A DNA stretch of 64,000 nt from Mesorhizobium sp. B2-1-8 (GCF_006442545.2 NZ_CP083952.1:5743501-5807500); one strand, 5' to 3'. Positions 52,287-61,451 are shown, numbered from the stretch's first letter. Numbers and translations are program-made. Notes: generated by a model not told the origin, from the sequence alone.

Positions 52287-53009
52287 TTGGCCAGGGGCTT
52301 TAGCAAATTCAAATACATGACCTTCGATGTGGTCGGCACGCTGATCGACTTTGAAGGCGGCATTACGACCTGCCTGGCTGGCATTGCCGCCGAGGCCGGC
52401 GTCTCGATCGACGGCGAAGAGGCGCTGGCCCTTTACCGGCAGGCCCGCTACATGCCCGATGCAGGCCTGTTTCCCGACGATCTCGTTCGTGTCTACGGGG
52501 TCATCGCGCCGCAGCTCGGCCTGCCGGCCGAGGAGAAATACGGCATCCGTCTGCGGGATTCTGCCAAGCTCTGGAAAGGCTTCCCCGACAGCGCGGCGGC
52601 AATGGCAGACCTTGCGAAGTCGCACAGACTGATCGCCATGACAAATGCACGGCGCTGGGCGCTCGAACATTTCGAAAAGCAGCTCGGATTGCCCTTTTTC
52701 GCCACCTTCACGGCAGACGATACAGGCACCGAGAAACCCGACCCGGCCTTTTTTCAGAAGGTCTTCGACTTCGTGGCTGTCCGTGGCGACAGCAAGGACG
52801 ACATCCTGCACGTCGCGCAAAGCCAGTACCACGACATCGGCATATCCCGGGCGCTTGGCATGACCAATTGCTGGATCGAGCGCCGGCATGCGCAGAACGG
52901 CTATGGCGGCACGATCGAGCCTGAGCGCTTCACCGTGCCGGACCACCACTTCACCTCGATGGCAGCCTTGGCGGCGGCCGTGCGGGAAAGCCTGAAGGAA
53001 CGAACCTAA
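52287..53009 (+). CDS. HAD-superfamily hydrolase (second haloacid-dehalogenase-like)
   Basis: A 240-residue HAD protein with the nucleophile Asp in MTFDVVGTLIDFEGG (Val replaces the Tyr found in true haloacid dehalogenases), motif II in AMTNARRWALEHF, Lys in TGTEKPDPAFF and acidic motif in HVAQSQYHDIGISRALGM. The start is TTG 52287 with AGAGGAGAG ahead. It is followed 66 bp later by the transporter operon. Together with the HAD at 48724-49392 it is one of two related proteins around the amine-metabolism genes; phosphatase or dehalogenase activity cannot be decided. Confidence 0.85.
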   Translation: MARGFSKFKYMTFDVVGTLIDFEGGITTCLAGIAAEAGVSIDGEEALALYRQARYMPDAGLFPDDLVRVYGVIAPQLGLPAEEKYGIRLRDSAKLWKGFPDSAAAMADLAKSHRLIAMTNARRWALEHFEKQLGLPFFATFTADDTGTEKPDPAFFQKVFDFVAVRGDSKDDILHVAQSQYHDIGISRALGMTNCWIERRHAQNGYGGTIEPERFTVPDHHFTSMAALAAAVRESLKERT

Positions 53010-53075
53010 GCCATGCCGGAAAGCGCGCGGCAAGACGGGCATCCGGACCGAGAAATCAACAGAAAGGGGAATGAC

Positions 53076-54686
53076 ATGACCGACAAGATCACCAACTGGA
53101 CCAGCGCAGACGATGCCATGGTCGAAAGCGCCATTCGGCGGGGCGCGAGCCGCCGCGAACTCCTCAAGATGCTGCTGGCCGGCGGCGCCGCGGTTGCCGC
53201 GGGCAGCTTGGTGCTCGGACGAGCGACCCAAGCCGTCGCCGCCACGCCTGTTTCCGGCGGAAATTTGAAGGCGGCCGGCTGGTCGTCCTCGACCGCCGAT
53301 ACGCTCGACCCGGCAAAGGCGTCGCTCTCCACCGACTATGTCCGCTGCTGCTCGCTCTACAACCGCCTCACCTTCCTCGACAAGGACGGCGTCACGCAGA
53401 TGGAACTGGCCGAGAGTTTCGACAGCAAGGACGCCAAGACCTGGACCGTGAAGCTACGCAAGGGCGTTACCTTTCACGACGGCAAGGACCTCACCGCCGA
53501 CGACGTCGTCTTCTCGCTGAAGCGCCATCTCGACAAAGCGGTCGGCTCCAAGGTCGCCAAGATCGCCGCGCAGATGACCGGCTTCAAGGCGGTCGACAAA
53601 TCGACCGTCGAGATCACGCTCGCCGACCCGAACGCCGACCTTCCGACCATCCTTTCGCTGCATCACTTCATGATCGTCGCCGACGGCACCACCGACTTCT
53701 CCAAGGGCAACGGCACCGGCGCCTTCGTGCTGCAGACGTTCGAACCGGGCGTGCGGTCCGTCGTCACCAAGAACAAGAACTACTGGAAGTCGGGCAAGCC
53801 CTATCTGGACTCCTTCGAGTTCATCGCCATCAGCGACGACAGTGCCCGCGTCAACGCCCTGCTTTCCGGTGACATCAATTTCGCGGCCTCGATCAATCCG
53901 CGCGCCATGAAGCTCATCGGGGGCCAGCCGGGCTTTGAACTCTCGAAGACGACTTCGGGCAACTATACGGATCTCAACATCCGGCTCGACATGGACCCGG
54001 GCAACAAGGCCGACTTCGTGGCCGGCATGAAGTATCTCGTCAACCGCGAGCAGATCGTCAAATCGGCACTGCGCGGCCTCGGTGAAATCGGCAACGACCA
54101 GCCTGTCTCGCCGGCGAACATCTTCCACAATGCCGACCTTAAGCCGAAGGCTTTCGACCCCGACAAGGCGAAGTTCCACTTCCAGAAGGCGGGCCTGCTC
54201 GGCCAGTCAATCCCGGTGGTCGCGTCCGACGCCGCGACCTCGTCGATCGACATGGCTGTCATCATCCAGGCCGCCGGCGCCGACATCGGCATGAAGCTCG
54301 ACGTGCAGCGCGTCCCGGCAGACGGCTACTGGGACAATTACTGGCTCAAAGCGCCGGTCCATTTCGGCAATATCAATCCGCGCCCGACACCGGACATCCT
54401 GTTCTCGCTCCTTTATGCCTCCAACGCGCCCTGGAACGAGAGCCAGTACAAGTCCCCGAAGTTCGACAAGCTGCTGATCGAGGCGCGCGGCTCGCTCGAC
54501 CAGGCCAAGCGCAAGGAAATCTACAACCAGATGCAGGCCATGGTCTCCGAGGAGGCGGGCACCATCATCCCGGCCTACATTTCCAACGTCGATGCCCTAT
54601 CCAGCAAGGTGAAGGGTTTGGAGGCGAACCCGCTTGGTGGCATGATGGGCTACGCAATGGCCGAACACCTGTGGCTCGAAGCCTGA
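53076..54686 (+). CDS. ABC transporter substrate-binding protein (family 5, peptide/amine type) with Tat signal
   Basis: Periplasmic binding protein of the DppA/OppA family, 536 residues. The N-terminus carries a twin-arginine signal (ASRRELLKMLLAGGAAVAAG), so it is probably exported folded. Family motifs are TLDPAKASLSTDYVRCCSLY, LRKGVTFHDGKDLTADDVVF and YWKSGKPYLDSFEFI. AAAGGGGAATGAC precedes ATG 53076. It is the first gene of the transporter operon to 58223. Family 5 proteins bind peptides, opines, nickel or other amino compounds; the neighbours favour an amino acid derivative. Confidence 0.92.
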   Translation: MTDKITNWTSADDAMVESAIRRGASRRELLKMLLAGGAAVAAGSLVLGRATQAVAATPVSGGNLKAAGWSSSTADTLDPAKASLSTDYVRCCSLYNRLTFLDKDGVTQMELAESFDSKDAKTWTVKLRKGVTFHDGKDLTADDVVFSLKRHLDKAVGSKVAKIAAQMTGFKAVDKSTVEITLADPNADLPTILSLHHFMIVADGTTDFSKGNGTGAFVLQTFEPGVRSVVTKNKNYWKSGKPYLDSFEFIAISDDSARVNALLSGDINFAASINPRAMKLIGGQPGFELSKTTSGNYTDLNIRLDMDPGNKADFVAGMKYLVNREQIVKSALRGLGEIGNDQPVSPANIFHNADLKPKAFDPDKAKFHFQKAGLLGQSIPVVASDAATSSIDMAVIIQAAGADIGMKLDVQRVPADGYWDNYWLKAPVHFGNINPRPTPDILFSLLYASNAPWNESQYKSPKFDKLLIEARGSLDQAKRKEIYNQMQAMVSEEAGTIIPAYISNVDALSSKVKGLEANPLGGMMGYAMAEHLWLEA

Positions 54687-54696
54687 GAGGGTCCTA

Positions 54697-54722
54697 CCGG
54701 GGACCGGACAGCCGGTCCCCGG
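54697..54722 (+). other. Intercistronic stem-loop after binding-protein gene
   Basis: CCGGGGACCGG (54697-54707) and CCGGTCCCCGG (54712-54722) form a perfect 11-bp stem with loop ACAG, 10 bp after the binding-protein stop. It is the fourth such stem next to a binding-protein gene in this window. Confidence 0.7.
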
Positions 54723-54772
54723 CACCTATTGCGCAACTTGGCTTGGCCGAACGCAACCGCAGGAGCGCTTCC

Positions 54773-55723
54773 ATGACGTCTGGGGTTCTGAACCTCGTGT
54801 TGAAGCGGCTGGCGATCGCGGTCGTCACCCTTCTGATCGTCCTGTTCGCGGTTTTCTTCGCCACCAGTATGCTGCCTGGCGACACCGCGTCGATCCTGCT
54901 CGGCCAGGCGGCGACCCCCGAAGCGGTCGCCGGTCTGCGCGAGGCCATGCATCTCAACGATCCAGCGATCCTGCGCTTCCTGCTCTGGCTCGTGGGCCTG
55001 CTGCACGGCGACCTCGGCACGTCCTACGCCAACAATATGCCCGTCGCGGCACTGATTGGCGGACGCCTGCTCAACACAATGGAGCTCGCAGGCATCACCA
55101 CGCTGCTCTCGGTGCCGCTGGCGCTGATGCTCGGCATCACCGCCGCGATGCTGCGGGGTTCCGTCTACGACCGCACCGTCACCATCCTTTCGATCGGCAT
55201 CATCTCCGTACCGGAATTCATGGTCGCGACTCTCGCGGTGCTGCTGTTCGCCGTCTATCTCAGATGGCTACCTGCGTTGTCCTCGGTCAACGAGGCTCAT
55301 TCGCTGACCGACCTCTTGCGCATTTATGCGATGCCTGTGATCACGCTTACCTTCGTCATCTCCGCCCAGATGATCCGCATGACCCGCGCCGCGGTGATCG
55401 AAACGCTCTCCACGCCTTATGTCGAGATGGCGCTTCTCAAGGGTGCTTCGCGCAGCCGCATGGTGCTGAAGCACGCGCTTCCCAATGCGCTCGGGCCGAT
55501 CGTCAACGCGGTCGCGCTGTCGCTGTCCTACCTGGTCGGCGGCGTCATCATCGTTGAGACGATCTTCAACTATCCCGGCATCGCCAAGCTGATGGTTGAC
55601 GCGGTCGCGACCCGCGACCTGCCGCTGATCCAGAGCTGTGCGATGATCTTCTGCCTCGGCTATCTCCTGCTCATCACTGCGGCCGACATCGTCGCCATCA
55701 TGTCCAACCCGAGGCTCAGATGA
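54773..55723 (+). CDS. ABC transporter permease (DppB-like)
   Basis: Inner-membrane permease of 316 residues. The first helix (LAIAVVTLLIVLFAVFFATS) is followed by the periplasmic domain (LPGDTASILLGQAATPEAVA) and the coupling loop ETLSTPYVEMALLKGASRSR. GVIIVETIFNYPGIAKLM is a DppB hallmark. CAGGAG precedes ATG 54773; the stop overlaps the next gene by 4 bp. Confidence 0.93.
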   Translation: MTSGVLNLVLKRLAIAVVTLLIVLFAVFFATSMLPGDTASILLGQAATPEAVAGLREAMHLNDPAILRFLLWLVGLLHGDLGTSYANNMPVAALIGGRLLNTMELAGITTLLSVPLALMLGITAAMLRGSVYDRTVTILSIGIISVPEFMVATLAVLLFAVYLRWLPALSSVNEAHSLTDLLRIYAMPVITLTFVISAQMIRMTRAAVIETLSTPYVEMALLKGASRSRMVLKHALPNALGPIVNAVALSLSYLVGGVIIVETIFNYPGIAKLMVDAVATRDLPLIQSCAMIFCLGYLLLITAADIVAIMSNPRLR

Positions 55724-56571
55724 TGGTGGCGCACGTGGCAGCTTCCCGACGATCCTTCCTTGGCCACAGCTACAATCTCGTGGGCGTGATCGCCGCGCTG
55801 GTCATCCTGGCATGGACGCTGATTGCCATCTTCGCGCCCTACATCATTCCCCATTCGATCGGCGACATCGTCGACGACGATTATTTCGGCCCGATGCGCC
55901 AGGGGCTGTGGCTCGGCTCGGACTATCTGGGGCGCGACATGCTCTCGCGGGTGCTGATGGGCGCGCGCTATACCGTCGGCATATCGCTTGCCGCCGTCGT
56001 CATCGCCTGCTTTTCCGGTGTCGTGCTCGGCATGATCGCGGCCGTCACCGGCGGCTGGCTCGACACCTGCCTCAGCCGCTTCCTCGACGCCATGAACTCC
56101 ATTCCCAGCAAGCTGTTCGGCCTTGTTGTCGTTGCGGCGGTCGGCTCATCGATCCCAGTGTTGATCCTGACGCTCGCCGTCATCTATACCCCGGGCGCCT
56201 ACCGGTTCGCACGGGCGCTCGCCGTCAACATCAACACCATGGACTTCATGACCGTCGCCCGTGTCCGTGGCGAAAGCACCATCTATCTCATCGGGTCCGA
56301 AATTCTGCCCAACATCATCCGCCCGGTGCTGGCCGATTTCGGCCTGCGCTTCGTCTTCATCGTGCTGTTGCTCTCCGGCCTGTCCTTCCTCGGGCTTGGG
56401 CTGCAGCCGCCGCTTGCCGACTGGGGCGCGCTGGTGCGGGAGAATATCGGCGGCCTGCCTTTCGCGGCGCCCGCCGTCATCGTGCCCTCGCTGGCGATCG
56501 CCAGCCTCACCATCAGCGTCAACCTGCTGATCGACAATTTGCCGAAGAAGATCAGGGACAGGGACGCATGA
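55720..56571 (+). CDS. ABC transporter permease (DppC-like)
   Basis: Second permease, 283 residues. LGSDYLGRDMLSRVLMGARY is the DppC/OppC hallmark near the N-terminus, and the coupling loop reads FMTVARVRGESTIYLIGSEI. About six helices are visible. ATG 55720 lies in the 4-bp overlap ATGA with dppB; the stop overlaps the ATPase start in the same way, so three genes are translated as a coupled block. Confidence 0.93.
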   Translation: MMVAHVAASRRSFLGHSYNLVGVIAALVILAWTLIAIFAPYIIPHSIGDIVDDDYFGPMRQGLWLGSDYLGRDMLSRVLMGARYTVGISLAAVVIACFSGVVLGMIAAVTGGWLDTCLSRFLDAMNSIPSKLFGLVVVAAVGSSIPVLILTLAVIYTPGAYRFARALAVNINTMDFMTVARVRGESTIYLIGSEILPNIIRPVLADFGLRFVFIVLLLSGLSFLGLGLQPPLADWGALVRENIGGLPFAAPAVIVPSLAIASLTISVNLLIDNLPKKIRDRDA

Positions 56572-58223
56572 CCAATCTCGTTGAGGTCAGGAACCTGAAG
56601 ATCGAGGCAACGACCGATGCCGGGCGGATTGTCGAAATCATCAAAGGCGTCAGCCTCGATATCGCCGACGGCGAGATCGTCGCACTCATCGGCGAGAGCG
56701 GCTCCGGCAAGACGACAGTGGCGCTCTCGCTGATGGGACACGCCCGGCCAGGCTGCCGGATCACCGGCGGCGAGATCAACGTCAACGGCAAGAACATGGC
56801 AGCACTTTCCGAAAAGGAGCGCGCCAAATTACGCGGCACCGACATCGCCTATGTTCCGCAAAGTGCCGCCGCGTCCTTCAACCCCGCGTCCACGATCATG
56901 GAGCAGGTGATCGAGGTGACACGGATCCACAGACTGATGCCTCCCGAACAGGCTCGAAAGCGCGCGGTCGCGTTGTTCAAGGCCTTGTCGCTGCCGGATC
57001 CCGATGGGATCGGCGCCCGTTATCCGCACCAGGTTTCGGGCGGACAATTGCAGCGGCTGTCGGCGGCCATGGCGCTCATCGGCGATCCCAAGTTGGTCAT
57101 ATTCGACGAGCCGACCACAGCCCTCGACGTGACGACGCAGATCGACGTGCTGAAGGCGTTCAAGTCGGTGATGCGGGCGGGCGGCATAGCGGGCGTCTAC
57201 GTTTCCCACGACCTCGCGGTCGTCGCCCAGATCGCCGACCATATCGTTGTGTTGAAGGGTGGCGAAGTGCAGGAGACCGGCACCACGGCTCAAATCCTTT
57301 CGGCTGCCCAGCACCCCTATACGCGCGAACTGTTGGCCGCGTTCGAACCGAAGCGGCGGCAAGCGCATGCGGATGCGAATGCGGCTACCAGGCAGTTGCT
57401 GCGCATCGACGATTTGACGGCCGGCTACGGCGCGGTTCGGGATGACGGACTGCCCCTCATCCGCGCCGTCAACTCCGTCAGCCTGGTCGTGGAGAAGGGG
57501 CGCAATCTCGGTATCATCGGCGAATCCGGCTGCGGAAAATCGACGCTGGCGCGGGTGATCGCCGGCATCCATCCGGCGGCCGCCGGAGAGATCGTCTTCG
57601 ACGGCAAGGAACTGCAGCGCGCGGCGGGGAAGCGCAGCCAGGACCAGCTGCGCGAGATGCAGATCGTGTTTCAGTATGCTGATACCGCGCTCAATCCGGC
57701 CAAGCCGGTGGAAGACATCATCGCCCGTCCGCTGGCCTTCTATCACGGGCTCGACAGACAGACGCGGTCGAAGCGCGTCGACCAACTGCTCGACATGGTG
57801 CGCCTGCCCAAGGCGCTGCGCTACCGCCATCCATCGGAGCTCTCGGGCGGCCAGAAGCAGCGGGTGAACTTCGCGCGCGCGCTGGCAGCCGACCCCAAGC
57901 TGATCATCTGCGACGAAATCGCCTCGGCCCTCGACACGGTGGTGGCGTCCGCGGTGATCGAGCTGCTCAAGGAGCTGCAACGCGAGCTGGGGCTCTCCTA
58001 TATCTTCATCAGCCATGACCTGTCGGTCGTCGAGGCCATCTGCGACGAGATCATGGTCATGTATAATGGGCAGCGCGTGGAGCAGATCACGCCCGACAAG
58101 GTCAAGGCGGCTACCCACCCCTATTCCAAGCTTCTGTTCTCCTCGGTGCCGAAACTCGATCCCACCTGGCTCGACGGCCTCGTCCGCGATCCCGAACTGG
58201 TCAGCCAGTACGGCCACCGCTGA
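56568..58223 (+). CDS. ABC transporter ATPase, fused DppD-DppF type (two ATPase domains)
   Basis: A 551-residue protein with two complete ATPase domains. Domain 1 has Walker A GESGSGKTT, signature VSGGQLQRLSAAMAL and Walker B LVIFDEPTTALD. Domain 2 starts near residue 280 with GESGCGKST, signature LSGGQKQRVNFARAL and Walker B LIICDEIASALD (Ile replaces the usual Pro). The family standard is two separate genes of about 330 residues, so this is a fusion, also seen in GsiA/YejF-like systems. Its last 13 bases are part of a 43-bp repeat (58211-58253). Confidence 0.93.
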   Translation: MTNLVEVRNLKIEATTDAGRIVEIIKGVSLDIADGEIVALIGESGSGKTTVALSLMGHARPGCRITGGEINVNGKNMAALSEKERAKLRGTDIAYVPQSAAASFNPASTIMEQVIEVTRIHRLMPPEQARKRAVALFKALSLPDPDGIGARYPHQVSGGQLQRLSAAMALIGDPKLVIFDEPTTALDVTTQIDVLKAFKSVMRAGGIAGVYVSHDLAVVAQIADHIVVLKGGEVQETGTTAQILSAAQHPYTRELLAAFEPKRRQAHADANAATRQLLRIDDLTAGYGAVRDDGLPLIRAVNSVSLVVEKGRNLGIIGESGCGKSTLARVIAGIHPAAAGEIVFDGKELQRAAGKRSQDQLREMQIVFQYADTALNPAKPVEDIIARPLAFYHGLDRQTRSKRVDQLLDMVRLPKALRYRHPSELSGGQKQRVNFARALAADPKLIICDEIASALDTVVASAVIELLKELQRELGLSYIFISHDLSVVEAICDEIMVMYNGQRVEQITPDKVKAATHPYSKLLFSSVPKLDPTWLDGLVRDPELVSQYGHR

Positions 58224-58253
58224 CTACCTCGGAAACAGACTGGGCAGCGGCAT
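58211..58253. repeat. 43-bp direct repeat, copy 1
   Basis: Starts in the last codons of the fused ATPase gene and runs 30 bp past its stop. It matches 61409-61451 at 41 of 43 positions in the same orientation. The minus strand of its right part encodes PLPSLFPR-stop, the exact end of the Lrp/AsnC protein at 61422-61898, so it carries a copy of that gene's 3' end. Confidence 0.85.
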
Positions 58254-58286
58254 CGAGGTCAGCCAGCATGCCGGCTTTCACCCGCT

Positions 58287-60341
58287 CTACAATTGCGAGC
58301 AAAGCCGGTAGGCTTCATAGATCGACGAGTAGATATCCCGGCTGGCAACGGCGTCTCCAATGCGGTGCAAGACGAACGATCCAGCAGCGTGGAGACCACC
58401 ACCCGGCTTTGCCTTCGTTCCCGTCATGAGTGCGATGTCGGTGACGCCATTGTTGGCGGAGCGCGCACGCAATTCCTGGTAGGTATCTTCCATGGGCGCC
58501 GTGCCGCGCTCGACAATGAGTTGGCCTGCCGCCATTTCCGTCTCCGCGCCGGTGAGCTCATGCCGGAACCTGGCAGCGATCCTGTTGCCTTGGCCTACCG
58601 CCTTGACCAGGCGCACGTCGCTGACGACCCGGATGCCGAGTTCCGAGGCAAGTTTGCGGAAATTCACCCTGTCCGGATAGGGTGTCTCGATCGCCAAGGT
58701 ATCGTCCGCTATGGCCAAGCTGACCACGCGCCCCAGGCGGGCAAGATGCAGGGCGCACGAAATGGCGGCCTGGCGTCCAGTCTCATCGTAGATGAGCACA
58801 TCGTCCTTCGCCGGCACGACGCCGGTCAAGACGTCCCAGACGCTGTCGCAATTTTCGGCGCCCTCCAGCCATTCCATGTCCGGAACGCCACCGGTGGCAA
58901 CGATGACCACGTCCGGTTTCTCGGCCAGGACGATCTCTGCGTCCGCATAGGTGTTGAGACGGACGTTCACGCCGAGGCGGGCGAGTTCATCGACGCGCCA
59001 GTCGACTATGCCGATGAGATTCTTGCGGTCGACGGCGGAGGCTGCAACGAGCACCTGCCCACCGAGCCGCGCTCCGGCTTCAAGCAGGCAGACTTTGTGC
59101 CCACGTTCGGCGGCGACCCTTGCCGCTTCCATTCCACCCGGCCCCCCGCCGACCACGACCACACGTTTCGGCGTTTCGGCCCCGGCGATGGCATGGCTGA
59201 TGATCGTTTCATGGCCGCTGGCCGGATTGTGAACGCACTGCACCTTCTTATACAGGCAGTAGGAAGCGCCAACGCACGGGCGAATGCGGTCTTCTTCTCC
59301 CCGCATCAGCTTGTTGACGATATGCGGGTCGGCGATATGCGCCCGCGTCATCCCAACCAGGTCGACAAGGTTCTCGCGGATGGCATGCCTGGCCGTGGCT
59401 ACATCCCTGATGGCCGCGGCATGGATGACAGGCAGTCGGGTCTCTCGCTTGAACTGCCCGACCAGCGGCAGAAACGGCGCGCTGCGGGTGAACATGCCAG
59501 GCATGTTCTGCTCGGCCAGAGACAAATCGGTGTCCATGCGGCCATAGATGCAATTGAAGAAATCGATATGACCTTCCCGCTCGAACAACCGGGCGAAAGC
59601 CAGGCATTCCTCGAAGTCCGATCCGTCGTCGGCCGCTTCGTCGATGACGAGCCGAATGCCGACCGCGAAATCGTCGCCAACCGCCTGGCGAATCGCCTCA
59701 TGAACCATCAGGCCGAAGCGCGCGCGATTTTCGAGCGAGCCGCCAAATCCATCCATGCGTCTGTTGGTCCTGCGCGACAGGAACTGGCCGATGAGATGGC
59801 CGCCGGTGACGGTCTCGATGCCGTCCAGCCCACCGTCACGGCAACGCTTGGCGGCGCTTGCGTAATCCTTGACGATCCTGTCGATGTCGGCTGCGTCCAT
59901 CTCCTTCGGAAAATTCCGGTTTCGCGTCTCGCGAACCCGTGACGGCGCCACCGGCGGAAGCCAGTTCCCGGCATAGGCGGTGGCGCGCCTGCCAAGATGT
60001 GAGACCTGGCACATGACAGCCGCGCCATGGCGATGGATTCGCTGCGACAGAGACTGAAGATGGGGGACGATGCGATCGCTCGAAAGGTCTAGCTGACCAC
60101 CGCCCCAGCTCGAGTCGGGCGAGGTCATCGCCGAGCCGCCTGCCATGGTCATCGACAGGCCGCCGCGCGCTTTCTCCTCATGGTAGAGTTGGTAGCGCTC
60201 GAGCGGCAGGCCGCCCTCGTCCAGCATCGAGGCATGGCTGGTGCTGACGACGCGGTTGCGCAGCGTCAGACCCTTGAGCCGGAACGGCTGAAGCAGAGGA
60301 TCGCCGGATGTGCTGTCTGCTTGAGATGCCGCTACGTTCAC
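58287..60341 (-). CDS. Old-yellow-enzyme-type NADH:flavin oxidoreductase (TMADH/N-methylproline-demethylase-like)
   Basis: A 684-residue two-part flavoenzyme. The N-terminal FMN barrel reads FRLKGLTLRNRVVSTSHASM, later QVSHLGRRA and VHEAIRQAVGDDFAVGIRLV. A cysteine cluster (CVGASYC...VQCVHNP) is followed by an FAD/NAD domain with VVVVGGGPGGMEAARVAAER. Trimethylamine dehydrogenase and dienoyl-CoA reductase have four Cys for a 4Fe-4S cluster; here only three are obvious, so the cluster may differ. Relatives demethylate betaines or N-methylproline. It diverges from a LysR gene and lies between two 43-bp repeats. Confidence 0.88.
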   Translation of the reverse strand: MNVAASQADSTSGDPLLQPFRLKGLTLRNRVVSTSHASMLDEGGLPLERYQLYHEEKARGGLSMTMAGGSAMTSPDSSWGGGQLDLSSDRIVPHLQSLSQRIHRHGAAVMCQVSHLGRRATAYAGNWLPPVAPSRVRETRNRNFPKEMDAADIDRIVKDYASAAKRCRDGGLDGIETVTGGHLIGQFLSRRTNRRMDGFGGSLENRARFGLMVHEAIRQAVGDDFAVGIRLVIDEAADDGSDFEECLAFARLFEREGHIDFFNCIYGRMDTDLSLAEQNMPGMFTRSAPFLPLVGQFKRETRLPVIHAAAIRDVATARHAIRENLVDLVGMTRAHIADPHIVNKLMRGEEDRIRPCVGASYCLYKKVQCVHNPASGHETIISHAIAGAETPKRVVVVGGGPGGMEAARVAAERGHKVCLLEAGARLGGQVLVAASAVDRKNLIGIVDWRVDELARLGVNVRLNTYADAEIVLAEKPDVVIVATGGVPDMEWLEGAENCDSVWDVLTGVVPAKDDVLIYDETGRQAAISCALHLARLGRVVSLAIADDTLAIETPYPDRVNFRKLASELGIRVVSDVRLVKAVGQGNRIAARFRHELTGAETEMAAGQLIVERGTAPMEDTYQELRARSANNGVTDIALMTGTKAKPGGGLHAAGSFVLHRIGDAVASRDIYSSIYEAYRLCSQL

Positions 60342-60434
60342 GTCTTGCTCCGTGCCATTCCTGAGAGTTATAGTCTGCCCTTTACGGGACTTCAGAAAGC
60401 TTGAAAATTGTTGGGGTGGCTATACGCTGGACGT

Positions 60435-61376
60435 ATGGCTGGTTTTGCAAAACTCGTTCCTTCCGCGCGCGGACTTCTCGTTTTCGAGGCTGCTGTCCGG
60501 CTGGGCAGCTTCACGGCCGCCGCGCGGGAGTTCAACGTCACTCAACCATCCGTTAGCCGCAGCATCGCCCAGCTCGAAGCCGATTTTGGCGCCGCTCTGT
60601 TCACCCGGGAGCCAACGGGTTTGGCCGCGACCCCGGAAGGGCGCGCCCTTTATTCGGTTGTACGAGAGGGATTTGAAGGCATCGCGCAGGTGATCCGGGA
60701 GATCAGGCAGAACAGCGCTGCAAAGCCGCTGGTTACCCTTTCCCTTTCGAGTTCTCTGGCAACACACTGGTTTGTTCCCAGATTAGGGGCGTTCAACAAG
60801 AGATTTCCTGATGTGGACCTGAGGTTCGAATTGATCGCCGGCGTTCTACGAGGGCCTGCCGAGAATGTAGACCTTGCCACGAGAATCCTGACCGACGACG
60901 ATACGCTGTATCACCGCTGGGCGTTCTCGCCGGAAATCATCGTTCCCGTGTGCAGTCCATCCTATCTGTCGGCCCACGGTCGGTTGATACATGCCGGAAC
61001 CGGGGACAATCATGTCCTGCTTAATCTGACAGACGCCAAGGAGCAGTGGCTGGACGCCTGGGGCAGTATAGCGGACCGCAAGACTAGCAAGGCGAAGTGG
61101 CTCGAGTTCTCGGACTACGCGGTCGTCCTTCAGGCAGCGATGAACGGGGAAGGCGTGGCGCTCGGCTGGCTCAGCAATGTTTCAAGGGCGCTGCTTCAGG
61201 GAACGCTTGTTCCGGCCTCGGACAGGCAGATCAAGACGGGCCGGATTCATCAGCTGATTGCACCGCGCTCAAGGCCGGTACGGCCTGTCGTCTCTGATAT
61301 CAGCGCCTGGATGATCGCCGAGATGGAAGCCGAATTGAAAGCATTGCACGCGATACTGCGGCTGGACATTTTGTAG
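60435..61376 (+). CDS. LysR-family regulator (GcvA-like)
   Basis: A 313-residue LysR regulator. The winged helix reads FEAAVRLGSFTAAAREFNVT and QPSVSRSIAQLEADFGAALF, followed by the effector domain with WFVPRLGAFNKRFPDVDLRF, typical of the GcvA subgroup. ATG 60435 gives the standard N-terminus; the upstream frame is short and lacks a ribosome site. It diverges from the OYE-type enzyme, its probable target, and both lie between the direct repeats as a two-gene cassette. Confidence 0.92.
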   Translation: MAGFAKLVPSARGLLVFEAAVRLGSFTAAAREFNVTQPSVSRSIAQLEADFGAALFTREPTGLAATPEGRALYSVVREGFEGIAQVIREIRQNSAAKPLVTLSLSSSLATHWFVPRLGAFNKRFPDVDLRFELIAGVLRGPAENVDLATRILTDDDTLYHRWAFSPEIIVPVCSPSYLSAHGRLIHAGTGDNHVLLNLTDAKEQWLDAWGSIADRKTSKAKWLEFSDYAVVLQAAMNGEGVALGWLSNVSRALLQGTLVPASDRQIKTGRIHQLIAPRSRPVRPVVSDISAWMIAEMEAELKALHAILRLDIL

Positions 61377-61408
61377 CGGGCTGCGGGCGACAGCCGTAGC
61401 GTGCGGCG

Positions 61409-61451
61409 CGGCCACCGCCGACTACCTCGGAAACAGGCTGGGCAGCGGCAT
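61409..61451. repeat. 43-bp direct repeat, copy 2
   Basis: Second copy, covering the 3' end of the Lrp/AsnC gene and 13 bp beyond it. The extra 13 bp equal the end of the ATPase gene (GGCCACCGC), so each copy joins both gene ends. The segment between the copies (58254-61408) holds exactly one flavoenzyme and one LysR gene. Confidence 0.85.
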
